From Bacteroidaceae bacterium (GTDB taxonomy: Bacteria; Bacteroidota; Bacteroidia; Bacteroidales; Bacteroidaceae), in contig JAFSKR010000024.1 in the NCBI GenBank assembly GCA_017448825.1, forward strand, positions 1 through 50,599: a DNA stretch of 50,599 bases, given 5' to 3'. The position numbers were made by a program, and so were the translations under genes. The notes beneath the pieces were generated by a model that ran no database searches, was not told the DNA's origin, and worked only from the letters and a program-made list of their open reading frames with translations. How positions within the stretch are numbered: position 1 is the first letter of the stretch; every line of letters begins with the position of its first letter. Below are positions 15,752 to 23,695 of the stretch, piece by piece.

Positions 15752-15759
15752 CAAAGATA
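15752..15759 (-). promoter_or_regulatory. -7 element of the relA-rlmH operon
   Basis: Leftward TATCTTTG 42 bases before the start codon; no good TTTG box at the expected spacing. It is divergent from the TATCTTTG at 15804-15811. Confidence 0.5.
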
Positions 15760-15803
15760 GGAATTTCCTCGCGCTTCCCCATCCTATTTGAGTTTTAATT
15801 TGT

Positions 15804-15811
15804 ATCTTTGG
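15804..15811 (+). promoter_or_regulatory. -7 element of the DUF4301 operon
   Basis: TATCTTTG 36 bases before the ATG at 15848. It also supports that start over the longer frame beginning at 15788, which would begin upstream of transcription. Confidence 0.55.
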
Positions 15812-15847
15812 CCACAATTTTTCACATACATTAAATCTAAAAGAATC

Positions 15848-17335
15848 ATGTTTACACAAGAAGACAAAGATTTTCTCGCGAAGAAAGGGATTTCTGAGGA
15901 GAAGCTGAACGCACAGTTGGAATGTTTCAAGAAAGGTTTCCCATGGCTCAAGTTGGCAGGCGCAGCATCGCCTGAGAATGGCATCACCATCCCATCGGAT
16001 GAAGAAAAGAAAGCGTATCTCGCTGCCTGGGACGCATATCTCGATGGCACAGGAAAGGTGTTGAAGTTCGTGCCGGCATCGGGTGCGGCAAGCCGTATGT
16101 TCAAGAACCTGTTCGAGTTTCTTGACACAGAAGAGAAGACCGACTTCATCAAGACCTTCGAAGACAACCTGGAGAAGTTTGCCTTTATCGACGACCTCAA
16201 GGCCGCCATCGCCAAGCGTGGTGGCGACGCATCGGTGAAGACAGCCATTGCCACCCTGCTGGGCGAGGAAGGGCTCTCCTACGGCAAGCTGCCGAAAGGC
16301 CTGCTGAAGTTCCACAAATACGAGGACGGTGCCCGCACCCCTGTGGAAGAGCATCTGGTGGAAGGCGCACTCTATGCCGGCGGCAAGAATGGCAACGTGA
16401 GTGTCCACTTCACCGTCAGCCCCGAGCATCGCCCCTTGTTTGAGGCATTGGTGGCAAAGGTGGCACCAAAATATGAGGAGAAGTTTGGGGTGAAGTACTC
16501 CATCAGTTTCTCTGAGCAGAAAGCAAGTACAGACACAGTGGCTGCCAACCCCGACAACACGCCTTTCCGAGGCAAGGACGGCAAGATACTCTTCCGCCCG
16601 GGCGGTCATGGCGCACTCATCGAGAATCTCAACGACCTCGATGCCGATGTCATCTTCATCAAGAACATCGACAACGTGGTGCCCGACCGCTTGAAGCCAG
16701 AAACCGTTGAATACAAGAAGCTGATTGCCGGTGTGCTGGTCAGCAAGCAGAAGAAGGCGTTCCAATACCTCGAACTGCTCGATAGCGGCAAATACACCCA
16801 TGCACAACTGGAGGAAATCATCCGCTTCCTGCGCGACGAACTCTCATGCCGCAATCCGGAACTGAAGGATTTGGAGGATGCAGAGCTGGCCATCTACCTG
16901 AAGAAGAAACTGAATCGCCCCATGCGCGTGTGCGGCATGGTGAAGAACGTGGGCGAACCAGGTGGCGGTCCCTTCCTTGCCTACAACCAGGACGGCACCA
17001 TCAGCCTGCAAATTCTCGAGAGCAGCCAAATCGACAAGAACAACGCCGAGTACCTGCAGATGTTCCAGAACGGCACCCACTTCAACCCCGTTGACCTGGT
17101 GTGTGCCGTGAAGGACTACAAGGGTGGCAAGTTCGACCTCACCAAGTATGTTGACCCACAGACAGGCTTCATCTCCAGCAAGAGCAAGGACGGCAAGGAA
17201 CTGAAAGCCCTTGAATTGCCAGGCCTCTGGAATGGTGCCATGAGCGACTGGAACACCATCTTCGTGGAGGTTTCACTGGGCACATTCAACCCCGTGAAGA
17301 CCGTGAACGACCTCCTGCGTCCACAACACCAGTAA
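15848..17335 (+). CDS. DUF4301 family protein
   Basis: A 495-residue cytoplasmic protein matching the Bacteroidetes DUF4301 family in length and composition. Recognisable stretches are FVPASGAASRMFKNLFEFLD near residue 75, FRPGGHGALIENLNDLDADV in the middle, and GGGPFLA near residue 380. The SGAASR and GGHGAL pieces resemble nucleotide- or sugar-phosphate-binding loops of nucleotidyltransferases, but no function is established. The frame extends upstream to 15788, yet the promoter at 15804 favours MFTQEDK at 15848. It is four bases from rsmG. Confidence 0.85.
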   Translation: MFTQEDKDFLAKKGISEEKLNAQLECFKKGFPWLKLAGAASPENGITIPSDEEKKAYLAAWDAYLDGTGKVLKFVPASGAASRMFKNLFEFLDTEEKTDFIKTFEDNLEKFAFIDDLKAAIAKRGGDASVKTAIATLLGEEGLSYGKLPKGLLKFHKYEDGARTPVEEHLVEGALYAGGKNGNVSVHFTVSPEHRPLFEALVAKVAPKYEEKFGVKYSISFSEQKASTDTVAANPDNTPFRGKDGKILFRPGGHGALIENLNDLDADVIFIKNIDNVVPDRLKPETVEYKKLIAGVLVSKQKKAFQYLELLDSGKYTHAQLEEIIRFLRDELSCRNPELKDLEDAELAIYLKKKLNRPMRVCGMVKNVGEPGGGPFLAYNQDGTISLQILESSQIDKNNAEYLQMFQNGTHFNPVDLVCAVKDYKGGKFDLTKYVDPQTGFISSKSKDGKELKALELPGLWNGAMSDWNTIFVEVSLGTFNPVKTVNDLLRPQHQ

Positions 17336-17339
17336 AGCC

Positions 17340-17972
17340 ATGACAATTATTCAGAAGTATTTTCCCCATCTGACAGAGCTTCAAGCCGAGCAATTCGCTC
17401 AGCTTGAAGCTCTTTATAATGACTGGAACGCCAAAATCAACGTGATTTCGCGCAAGGACATCCAGAACCTCTACGAGCACCACGTGCTGCACTCGCTGGG
17501 CATCGCCAAAGTGGTGAACTTCAAGGATGGCACCACCATCATGGACCTCGGAACAGGTGGCGGCTTCCCGGGCATCCCCTTGGCGATTCTCTTCCCAAAC
17601 GCGCAGTTCCATCTGGTCGATAGCGTCGGCAAGAAAGTGAAAGTAGCACATGAAGTGGCAGAGGCTATCGGTCTGAAAAACGTGAAGTTCAGCCATGCCA
17701 GGGCGGAGGACATCAAAGACCGCTACGACTTTGTGGTCACCCGTGCCGTGATGCCGATGGTGGACCTCGTGAAGGTGGCACGAAAGAACATCAGCAAGGA
17801 GCACCACAACGCCGTCCCCAATGGCATCTTCGCCCTCAAGGGGGGTGAACTGCACAGCGAGATTGCGTCCATGAAGAACATCGCCACTGTGTGGGAACTG
17901 AGCGATTTCTTCGACGAAGAGTACTTCAAGACCAAAAAGGTGGTGCACGTCACCATCGTCAACAAGAAATGA
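17340..17972 (+). CDS. rsmG: 16S rRNA (guanine-527-N7)-methyltransferase RsmG
   Basis: A 210-residue Rossmann methyltransferase modifying G527 of 16S rRNA. Motifs are NVISRKDIQNLYEHHVLHSL at the N-terminus, SAM site DLGTGGGFPGIPLA, LVDSVGKKVKV, and the catalytic region TRAVMPMVDLVKVARK. Four bases separate it from the DUF4301 gene, and its stop overlaps the next start by ATGA (17969-17972), indicating one operon. Confidence 0.97.
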   Translation: MTIIQKYFPHLTELQAEQFAQLEALYNDWNAKINVISRKDIQNLYEHHVLHSLGIAKVVNFKDGTTIMDLGTGGGFPGIPLAILFPNAQFHLVDSVGKKVKVAHEVAEAIGLKNVKFSHARAEDIKDRYDFVVTRAVMPMVDLVKVARKNISKEHHNAVPNGIFALKGGELHSEIASMKNIATVWELSDFFDEEYFKTKKVVHVTIVNKK

Positions 17973-18616
17973 ACATGGACATCAAGACATTCGAAGTCAA
18001 TCCGCTGGGCGAGAACTGCTATGTGGTGAGCGACGAAACGCAAGAGGCTGTCATCATCGATTGCGGCTGCTCCACTGAAAGCGAGTGGGCGAACATCAAG
18101 AAACACATCGCCGCCAACGACCTGCAAGTGAAGCATCTGCTGAACACCCACCTGCACTTCGACCACGTGTGGGGCAACTCGTTTGTTTTCAGAGACTTAG
18201 GACTTCGTCCTGCTGCCAACTACGAAGACCTGCGCATCTACGAGAACATGGATGAGCAGATTCGTTCCGTAGTGGGCATCAGCATCCCCCATCCTCCCAT
18301 GCCACCGCTCGGGACATCCCTGCTGGACGGCTGCGACATCACTTTCGGCAACACGACCCTGAAGGTGCTCTCCACGCCCGGGCATTCACGTGGCAGCGTT
18401 TGTTTCCACTCCGAGCGGGATGGCGTCCTCTTCTCTGGCGACACCCTCTTCTGCGGCAGCTGCGGGCGCACCGACCTTGCCGGCGGCAGCTACACTGACA
18501 TCATGCTGAGCCTCAAGCGACTCTCCACCCTACCCGACTCCACCAAGGTGCTCTGCGGCCACGGCCCTGCCACCACCATCGGTCGGGAGAAGATGTACAA
18601 CCCGTATCTGCAATAA
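17969..18616 (+). CDS. MBL-fold metallo-hydrolase (glyoxalase II-like)
   Basis: A 215-residue metallo-beta-lactamase-fold hydrolase. The metal-binding signature THLHFDHVWG (His61, His63, Asp65, His66) is followed by STPGHSRGSVCF, FSGDTLFCGSCGRTDL and a final CGHGPATTIGREK. It resembles the short YcbL/GloB-like hydrolases acting on thioesters, though the substrate is unknown. An ATG six bases later (17975) is also possible. It is the last gene of the DUF4301-rsmG operon, and the 23-base repeat array follows 55 bases downstream. Confidence 0.9.
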   Translation: MNMDIKTFEVNPLGENCYVVSDETQEAVIIDCGCSTESEWANIKKHIAANDLQVKHLLNTHLHFDHVWGNSFVFRDLGLRPAANYEDLRIYENMDEQIRSVVGISIPHPPMPPLGTSLLDGCDITFGNTTLKVLSTPGHSRGSVCFHSERDGVLFSGDTLFCGSCGRTDLAGGSYTDIMLSLKRLSTLPDSTKVLCGHGPATTIGREKMYNPYLQ

Positions 18617-18670
18617 GCGCACAAACGTTTTTCCCGAAACATCTTTACTGGGAGCTTACACAACCTCTTG

Positions 18671-18739
18671 ACCGACGTGCCCCATGTCGGTCAACCGACG
18701 TGCCCCACATCGGTCAACCGACGTGGGGCACGTCGGTTT
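18671..18739 (+). repeat. 23-base tandem repeat, three palindromic units
   Basis: Units 18671-18693, 18694-18716 and 18717-18739, each beginning ACCGACGTG and ending with TCGGT plus two or three bases; the first two differ at two bases. Every unit is itself an imperfect palindrome, and the second with the third can form a 12-base-pair stem (CCGACGTGCCCC with GGGGCACGTCGG). The array may act as the terminator of the preceding operon. It shares only its period with the other three arrays. Confidence 0.88.
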
Positions 18740-18773
18740 TGAGGGGGCGAAATACAATTTATGGAGGTAAAGA

Positions 18774-18805
18774 TTTGCGAGTATCAAATTTTATTCGTAA
18801 CTTTA
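18774..18805 (+). promoter_or_regulatory. Promoter of the HU-like gene
   Basis: TTTG (18774-18777), 20 bases, TAACTTTA (18798-18805). The leader of about 40 bases leads to the ATG at 18850 and excludes the longer frame from 18700. Confidence 0.75.
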
Positions 18806-18849
18806 CAGCACCAAAACAAATGTATAACCATTCATATAATATCTTAGTT

Positions 18850-19263
18850 ATGTCAATACCTTACAGAAAGACAAAAAAGAAGGTGCTCGCGCCCGATGGC
18901 ACGATGCATGAGGCGTGGGTGCTGCAGCAAGTGAGTTACCCTCCCATCAAGTTTGAGGACTTCGTGAAAGAGTGTGTAGAGTCACAAGGCGTTTCAGGTT
19001 CGCAAGTGAAAGGCATTGCAAGCGCCATGTCAGACCGTTTGCGCCACTACCTGACGTTGGGGCACAGCGTGCAAATTGAGGGCATAGGCACGCTCAAGCC
19101 CGTGTTCAATGCACACAGTTCGGAGAATCCTGAAGCATTGAGCAACGACAACGTGTATAAAGTGAAAGTGCAGTTCTACCCTCACCAAGACTTCAAAACG
19201 ATGCTGCAGAAAATGGAGTTCGTGGACATGGACGCGTTGAACGAGGAGGGAGAGGAATCTTGA
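18850..19263 (+). CDS. HU-family DNA-binding protein (Bacteroidetes long type)
   Basis: A 137-residue protein of the divergent HU/IHF-like group common in Bacteroidetes. It begins MSIPYRKTKKKV, continues with the helical part FEDFVKECVESQGVSGSQVK, and shows the HU beta-arm context HSVQIEGIGTLKPVF. Members bind DNA non-specifically and are numerous in this phylum. The ATG at 18850 lies 44 bases after a good promoter and is preferred over upstream in-frame starts. The C-terminus is acidic (EEGEES). Confidence 0.85.
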   Translation: MSIPYRKTKKKVLAPDGTMHEAWVLQQVSYPPIKFEDFVKECVESQGVSGSQVKGIASAMSDRLRHYLTLGHSVQIEGIGTLKPVFNAHSSENPEALSNDNVYKVKVQFYPHQDFKTMLQKMEFVDMDALNEEGEES

Positions 19264-19330
19264 CAAATCCATAAAAAGGGGACGGATGTCGGGAAAAGAG
19301 GGCTGAAACCTCAAAAACTGACAGAATTTC

Positions 19331-19361
19331 ATTGCCAGTTGGGGAAAAATGTGTAATTTTG
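19331..19361 (+). promoter_or_regulatory. Possible promoter of the sigma-54-type activator operon
   Basis: TAATTTTG (19354-19361) is preceded 19 bases upstream by ATTG (19331-19334), a one-base variant of the -33 box. It lies about 20 bases before the ATG at 19383. Confidence 0.5.
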
Positions 19362-19382
19362 TCACGATTTTCAAAACAGGAC

Positions 19383-20693
19383 ATGGACGAAAAGGCTATA
19401 CAACAAATCAAGCAACGCTATGGCATCGTGGGCAACTACGAGGGGCTGAACCGCAGCATCGACATTGCCATACAGGTGGCACCCACCGAACTGTCGGTGC
19501 TCATCTACGGCGAGAGCGGCGTGGGCAAGGAGGTGTTGCCGAGGGTGATTCACGACAACTCGACGCGCAAGCACAACAAGTACTTTGCCATCAACTGCGG
19601 CTCGCTGCCCGAAGGGACGATAGATTCCGAGCTGTTTGGCCACAAGAAGGGCTCTTTCACGGGTGCGCTCGATGACCGCGAGGGCTATTTTGGCGTAGCC
19701 AACAACGGCACCCTCTTCCTTGACGAGGTGGGCGAACTGCCCCTTGCCACACAGGCACGACTGCTGCGTGTGCTGGAGACGGGCGAGTACATCCGCGTGG
19801 GCGAAAGCGAGGTGAGGAAAACCAATGTGCGCATCGTGGCAGCCACCAACGTGAATATGCAGAAAGCCATCCGTGAGGGAAAATTCCGCGAGGACCTCTA
19901 CTACCGCCTGAACACCATCCCCATCAGCATGCCCCCACTCCGCGAGCGTGGGAGGGACATCGAACTGCTGTTCCGAAAGTTTGCCTACGACATCTCGGAG
20001 AAATACCACATTGAGCCTGTACGGCTGACGGACAACGCGCGCGCGTTATTATTAAAGTATAAATGGCCGGGCAACATCCGCCAGCTGCGCAATCTGGTGG
20101 AGCAAATCAGCGTCATCAGCCAGGAGCGCGAAATCACGGCTGACATCTTGAAGAGTTACGGCGTGACGGACGACTCGCTGGGCGAGACAGGACTGGTGCT
20201 GCACGGGACAAACCGCGACCTCCACTCCACGCCCGAAGCACACAGCTATGAGAAGGAACGAGATATGCTCTTCCAGCTGCTGTCGAGCATCGGCAAGGAG
20301 GTGAAAGACCTCAAGGAGCTGGTGCACAGCAACATGGAGAACCTGCACAACACGCAGCAGGAAAACTACCGAGTGTTCGACGAAGAGCCTCAACCCATGA
20401 GCGCGCCCCTGTCCTATCCCCATTCGCAGGTCATCCCCTCGTCGCAACCCTACATCATGAACGAGCAGGGTTACGCTGCCTCAAGCCGCATGGCATACAA
20501 CCGAAACAACATACAAGACGTTGACATCGAGACGATAGAGGAAGCCCCCATGTCGAACAAGGAACTGATGAAAAAGAACATCATCGAATCCCTCAGACGC
20601 AACAACGGCAACCGCAAGAAGACGGCAAGGGAGCTGGACATCTCGGAACGCACGCTTTACAGAAAAATCAAAGACTACGGACTGGATATATGA
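19383..20693 (+). CDS. Sigma-54 interaction domain transcriptional activator
   Basis: A 436-residue AAA+ activator of sigma-54 RNA polymerase without an N-terminal receiver domain. Walker A is GESGVGKE (43-50), the sigma-54-contacting loop is GSFTGA (90-95, canonical GAFTGA), Walker B is TLFLDE (110-115), and the arginine-finger region is REDLYYRLN. A ~90-residue linker of low complexity separates it from a FIS-type helix-turn-helix (KKTARELDISERTLYRKIKD). The lack of a sensor domain suggests control by level or by a partner. It is translationally coupled (ATGA) to lptE. In-frame sequence upstream to 19332 is rejected because it precedes the promoter. Confidence 0.93.
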   Translation: MDEKAIQQIKQRYGIVGNYEGLNRSIDIAIQVAPTELSVLIYGESGVGKEVLPRVIHDNSTRKHNKYFAINCGSLPEGTIDSELFGHKKGSFTGALDDREGYFGVANNGTLFLDEVGELPLATQARLLRVLETGEYIRVGESEVRKTNVRIVAATNVNMQKAIREGKFREDLYYRLNTIPISMPPLRERGRDIELLFRKFAYDISEKYHIEPVRLTDNARALLLKYKWPGNIRQLRNLVEQISVISQEREITADILKSYGVTDDSLGETGLVLHGTNRDLHSTPEAHSYEKERDMLFQLLSSIGKEVKDLKELVHSNMENLHNTQQENYRVFDEEPQPMSAPLSYPHSQVIPSSQPYIMNEQGYAASSRMAYNRNNIQDVDIETIEEAPMSNKELMKKNIIESLRRNNGNRKKTARELDISERTLYRKIKDYGLDI

Positions 20694-21205
20694 GAAGACA
20701 CATCATACCCTTCGCCCTCACACTGCTCGTTGCCGTGGCACTGGTGGCGTGCACCGTCAGCTACAAGTTCACAGGCACCAGCATCGACTACACCAAGGTG
20801 AAGACGGTGAGCCTCGACAAGTTCCCCATCCGTGCCAACTATGTGTGGAGCCCGATGGAGTCGATGTTCTACAACTCGCTGAGCGATGCCTTTGCCCAAA
20901 AGACCAAACTCACGGTGCTGAAGCGCAATGGAGACCTGCAGCTGTCGGGCGAAATCGTGGAATACAGCCAGACGAACAAGAGCATCAGTTCGGAAGGCTA
21001 CTCGTCGATGGTGCAGCTGAAAATCACGGTGAACGTGCGATTCGTCAACAACACGAAGCACGATGAAGACTTCGAGCAGCGATTCAGCGCCACCGCCGAT
21101 TACGAATCCTCGCAGCAACTCTCCGCCGTGCAGGAAACCCTGGTGCAAGAGATGATAGACGACATCATCGACCAGATATTCAACGCCACTGTAGCCAACT
21201 GGTAA
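20690..21205 (+). CDS. lptE: LPS-assembly lipoprotein LptE family
   Basis: A 171-residue outer membrane lipoprotein with signal ending VALVAC (Cys21). The mature part begins VSYKFTGTSIDY and continues with VKTVSLDKFPIRA, the usual start of Bacteroidetes LptE. LptE plugs the LptD barrel that inserts lipopolysaccharide into the outer membrane. Its start overlaps the activator's stop by four bases. LptE assignment in Bacteroidetes rests on structural family membership; sequence similarity to E. coli LptE is low. Confidence 0.85.
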   Translation: MRRHIIPFALTLLVAVALVACTVSYKFTGTSIDYTKVKTVSLDKFPIRANYVWSPMESMFYNSLSDAFAQKTKLTVLKRNGDLQLSGEIVEYSQTNKSISSEGYSSMVQLKITVNVRFVNNTKHDEDFEQRFSATADYESSQQLSAVQETLVQEMIDDIIDQIFNATVANW

Positions 21206-21211
21206 TCAAAA

Positions 21212-21991
21212 ATGATGAACATAAAAGAACTGATAGAAGACCCCTCGAAGCTCAATGCAGAAACTTTGCCCGAGCTGAAAGCGCTGGTGGAGAAATACCC
21301 CTTCTTCCAAGCGGTGCGCCTGCTCTATTTATCGAACCTTTACAGGCTTCACTCGCAAGACTTTGGTCCCGAACTGAAGCGGGCAAGTGTGCATGTGCCC
21401 GACCGCACCGCCCTATTTGCGCTGACAGAAGGTGTCAACTATGAACTGCCTAGCCAAAATAGTGCCACAGCCATCGAGACGGAAGGCGACAGCAACCGCA
21501 CCCTCTCGCTCATCAACACCTTCCTGACCCAAGGAGGCATCGAAACAGACAACGATTTCGGCCCAGAACGCAACCAACCCTCCGTGGCCGACCTCACCAA
21601 CGATTACGTCTCCTACCTCATGCGACAGGAGCAGCAAGGCACTCCCGAAGAGCCAGATGACATCAGCAAGGCAGACGACAACGCCCCACGCCTGAAAGGT
21701 GCCGACCTCATCGACATCTTCATCGAAGAGACCAAAGGCAAACAGCGGCTGGATATGCCCGAAATGAACGACGAAGAGTTCACTTCACCCGAACTTTCTG
21801 CCGAAGAGGAAGAAATTTATACCGAAAACATGGTCAATATCTACATAAAACAAGGCAGATATCAGCAGGCTTTAGAGATTTTGCGCAAAATTTGTTTGAA
21901 TAATCCGAAAAAAAGTTCTAACTTTGCAGCCGAAATGAATTTGCTTGAGATAATTCTCGGCGAACAAAACATCAAAAAACCAAACAACTAA
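21212..21991 (+). CDS. Helical repeat protein, function unknown
   Basis: A 259-residue soluble protein. The N-terminus (IKELIEDPSKLNAETLPELK) and the C-terminus (MVNIYIKQGRYQQALEILRK) have TPR-like helices, with an acidic, variable middle. It sits between lptE and secG in an arrangement frequently seen in Bacteroidetes. A second ATG at 21215 is equally possible. Its 3' part carries the secG promoter (21895-21926). I do not recognise a function; a scaffold or chaperone-like role is only a guess from the repeats. Confidence 0.75.
   Translation: MMNIKELIEDPSKLNAETLPELKALVEKYPFFQAVRLLYLSNLYRLHSQDFGPELKRASVHVPDRTALFALTEGVNYELPSQNSATAIETEGDSNRTLSLINTFLTQGGIETDNDFGPERNQPSVADLTNDYVSYLMRQEQQGTPEEPDDISKADDNAPRLKGADLIDIFIEETKGKQRLDMPEMNDEEFTSPELSAEEEEIYTENMVNIYIKQGRYQQALEILRKICLNNPKKSSNFAAEMNLLEIILGEQNIKKPNN
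21895..21926 (+). promoter_or_regulatory. secG promoter inside the preceding gene
   Basis: TTTG (21895-21898), 20 bases, TAACTTTG (21919-21926): a full consensus within the upstream coding sequence, 74 bases before secG. It would allow secG to be expressed independently of the activator-lptE operon. Confidence 0.7.
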
Positions 21992-21999
21992 ATAAAAAA

Positions 22000-22332
22000 A
22001 TGTATCCACTAATCATTGTACTCATCATTCTCGCATCCATCTTGATGTGCGGAATTGTCCTTATTCAGGAATCCAAGGGCGGTGGCCTTGCATCCAGCTT
22101 CGCTTCTTCAAATCAGATTATGGGTGTGCGCAAGACAACAGACTTCCTGGAGAAAGCCACTTGGGGGCTCGCCGTAGCGATGGTAGTGCTCAGCGTCGTC
22201 TCTGCAGCATTCGTCACCAAAGCAACGGTGGAAGAATCACCCATCAACATCACGGCTCCTGCTCAGTCCACCGATGCCGAGAATGTTCCATCATTCCCTG
22301 CCACAGGCGGTTCACAGGCACCTGCTGAATAA
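22000..22332 (+). CDS. secG: Preprotein translocase subunit SecG
   Basis: A 110-residue membrane protein, the SecG partner of SecYE that aids protein export. Two helices are visible: residues 1-22 (YPLIIVLIILASILMCGIVL) and about 53-74. Between them lies the conserved loop IQESKGGGLASSFASSNQIM with GVRKTTDFLEKATW. The ~35-residue Pro/Thr-rich tail is typical for Bacteroidetes. A strong terminator follows at 22354-22384. Confidence 0.95.
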   Translation: MYPLIIVLIILASILMCGIVLIQESKGGGLASSFASSNQIMGVRKTTDFLEKATWGLAVAMVVLSVVSAAFVTKATVEESPINITAPAQSTDAENVPSFPATGGSQAPAE

Positions 22333-22353
22333 GTAACACATGGGACAGGTAAC

Positions 22354-22384
22354 AAAGGGCTGCATTTTTCTCATGCAGCCCTTT
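22354..22384 (+). terminator. Terminator after secG
   Basis: A 12-base-pair stem (22354-22365 with 22373-22384), seven-base loop, then TT. The stem starts AAAGGGCTGCAT. Confidence 0.85.
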
Positions 22385-22457
22385 TTGTACAATCCACCCT
22401 GTGATAAATGCGTCCATTGATAGAAAAATGGGACATTTCATTAAAAAAATTAAGAAT

Positions 22458-22492
22458 TTTGGTGCTCGAAACAAAAATAAGTACTATCTTTG
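22458..22492 (+). promoter_or_regulatory. Promoter of the HU-CCDC81/SPOR gene
   Basis: TATCTTTG (22485-22492) ends four bases before the ATG at 22497; TTTG at 22458-22461 is 23 bases upstream, slightly far. The transcript must be almost leaderless, and the longer frame from 22401 is excluded. Confidence 0.6.
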
Positions 22493-22496
22493 TGAC

Positions 22497-23618
22497 ATGA
22501 TTTCTTTGGCAAGACATATAGAATTGCTGTTACTTGAACACGATTGCGTCATCGTTCCGGGGTTGGGTGGTTTCATCGCCAACCATGCTGACGCACGATA
22601 CAGCGGCAGCGAGGAAGAACTTTTCCTGCCTCCCTATCGCACCATCGGGTTCAACCAACAACTGCAAGTGAACGATGGTTTGCTGGTTCAGTCATACATG
22701 GCAGCCTACGATGCCTCCTACCCCGCAGCACAGTTGCAAATGGAGGCCGACATCGAAAAGATGATGTATGAACTGGAGATGAAAGGCGAATACACGTTCG
22801 AGCATATTGGCGTTGTGAAGAAAGGGCTGAATCACAACATCACATTCGCAGCTCCCGAGACAGGCATCATGACACCCTCGTTATATGGATTGTACTCTTA
22901 CGAGCTGAAATCGCTGAATCGCGTAGTGAAGGAAAAGGAAGTGGAGAAAGCCTTGCAGATAGCAGCTGTGGCTTCCACCATCCGTAGCGACGAGACGCAT
23001 CCAGAGCCCACGGAGAAAGAGAAAACCAAGAGAACCAAGGACATTGTCATACGCCTGAATCGTCATTGGCTCGATGTCAGCATCGCTGCCGCTGCAGCCG
23101 TGCTACTCCTCTTCTGTTTCTCTTACCCAGCCATGAAGAATATCAGCACAGAGACAGACACGGTGGTGGCGACGTTCTATCCCATCAATGAAAGGGTGCA
23201 GGCACCAGCGCATCCAGACATGACTCCGACCGCTCCAACTGCCCCCAAGCAGAAAGAGAACGCCACCGCTGAAAATAAAGGCCTCACCATAGAAGAAACT
23301 GCACAGGAGAAAGCAGAAACCCCATCCATCGAGGAAAAGCCATCAGGCAAGGCTTCCGACACCCCAACCTCCACACAGAAAGCGGATGAAGCCCAGTTCA
23401 CCATCGTACTCGCCAGTTATGTAAGCCAACACAATGCTGAAATCTTCATAGAGAATCTGACGAAAGCAGGTTTCGCGGAAGGACGATATGCGAAGAATGG
23501 CAAAGTGAGCCGTATTCTTTATTCGAACTACGCCAGTGAAAAGGATGCACAAAGTGCACTACAATCCCTACGTCAACAGAACACAGAATTTGCAGAAGCC
23601 TGGGTGTTGGAACTGTAA
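22497..23618 (+). CDS. HU-CCDC81 and SPOR domain membrane protein
   Basis: A 373-residue protein with three parts. Residues 1-~140 form the HU-CCDC81 domain (HIELLLLEHDCVIVPGLGGF, later FEHIGVVKKGLNHNITF), related to DNA-binding HU proteins. One membrane helix lies at about 192-213 (DVSIAAAAAVLLLFCFSYPA). A Pro/Glu/Thr-rich linker leads to a C-terminal SPOR domain (299-373; FTIVLASYVSQHNAEIFIEN), which in other proteins binds denuded septal peptidoglycan. The protein may link the cytoplasm or DNA to the division-site wall. The start is fixed by the promoter just upstream. Confidence 0.9.
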   Translation: MISLARHIELLLLEHDCVIVPGLGGFIANHADARYSGSEEELFLPPYRTIGFNQQLQVNDGLLVQSYMAAYDASYPAAQLQMEADIEKMMYELEMKGEYTFEHIGVVKKGLNHNITFAAPETGIMTPSLYGLYSYELKSLNRVVKEKEVEKALQIAAVASTIRSDETHPEPTEKEKTKRTKDIVIRLNRHWLDVSIAAAAAVLLLFCFSYPAMKNISTETDTVVATFYPINERVQAPAHPDMTPTAPTAPKQKENATAENKGLTIEETAQEKAETPSIEEKPSGKASDTPTSTQKADEAQFTIVLASYVSQHNAEIFIENLTKAGFAEGRYAKNGKVSRILYSNYASEKDAQSALQSLRQQNTEFAEAWVLEL

Positions 23619-23695
23619 GCTGGTCAAGTGCAATTCAAGCCGCCATCTATCATTTTTTGAAGAAGGTGTCGAATATAAAATCAGAAAAAACAGAG

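Noticed and set aside
15713-16807. A 364-codon leftward ORF
   Set aside because: Antisense to the DUF4301 gene, and it would run over the divergent promoters at 15752-15811.
18824-18858. A fifth copy of the 32-base element before the HU-like gene (TTGACATAA and GGTTATA on the minus strand)
   Set aside because: The spacing between halves is about 22 bases instead of 4-6 and part of it is coding sequence, so it is probably coincidental.
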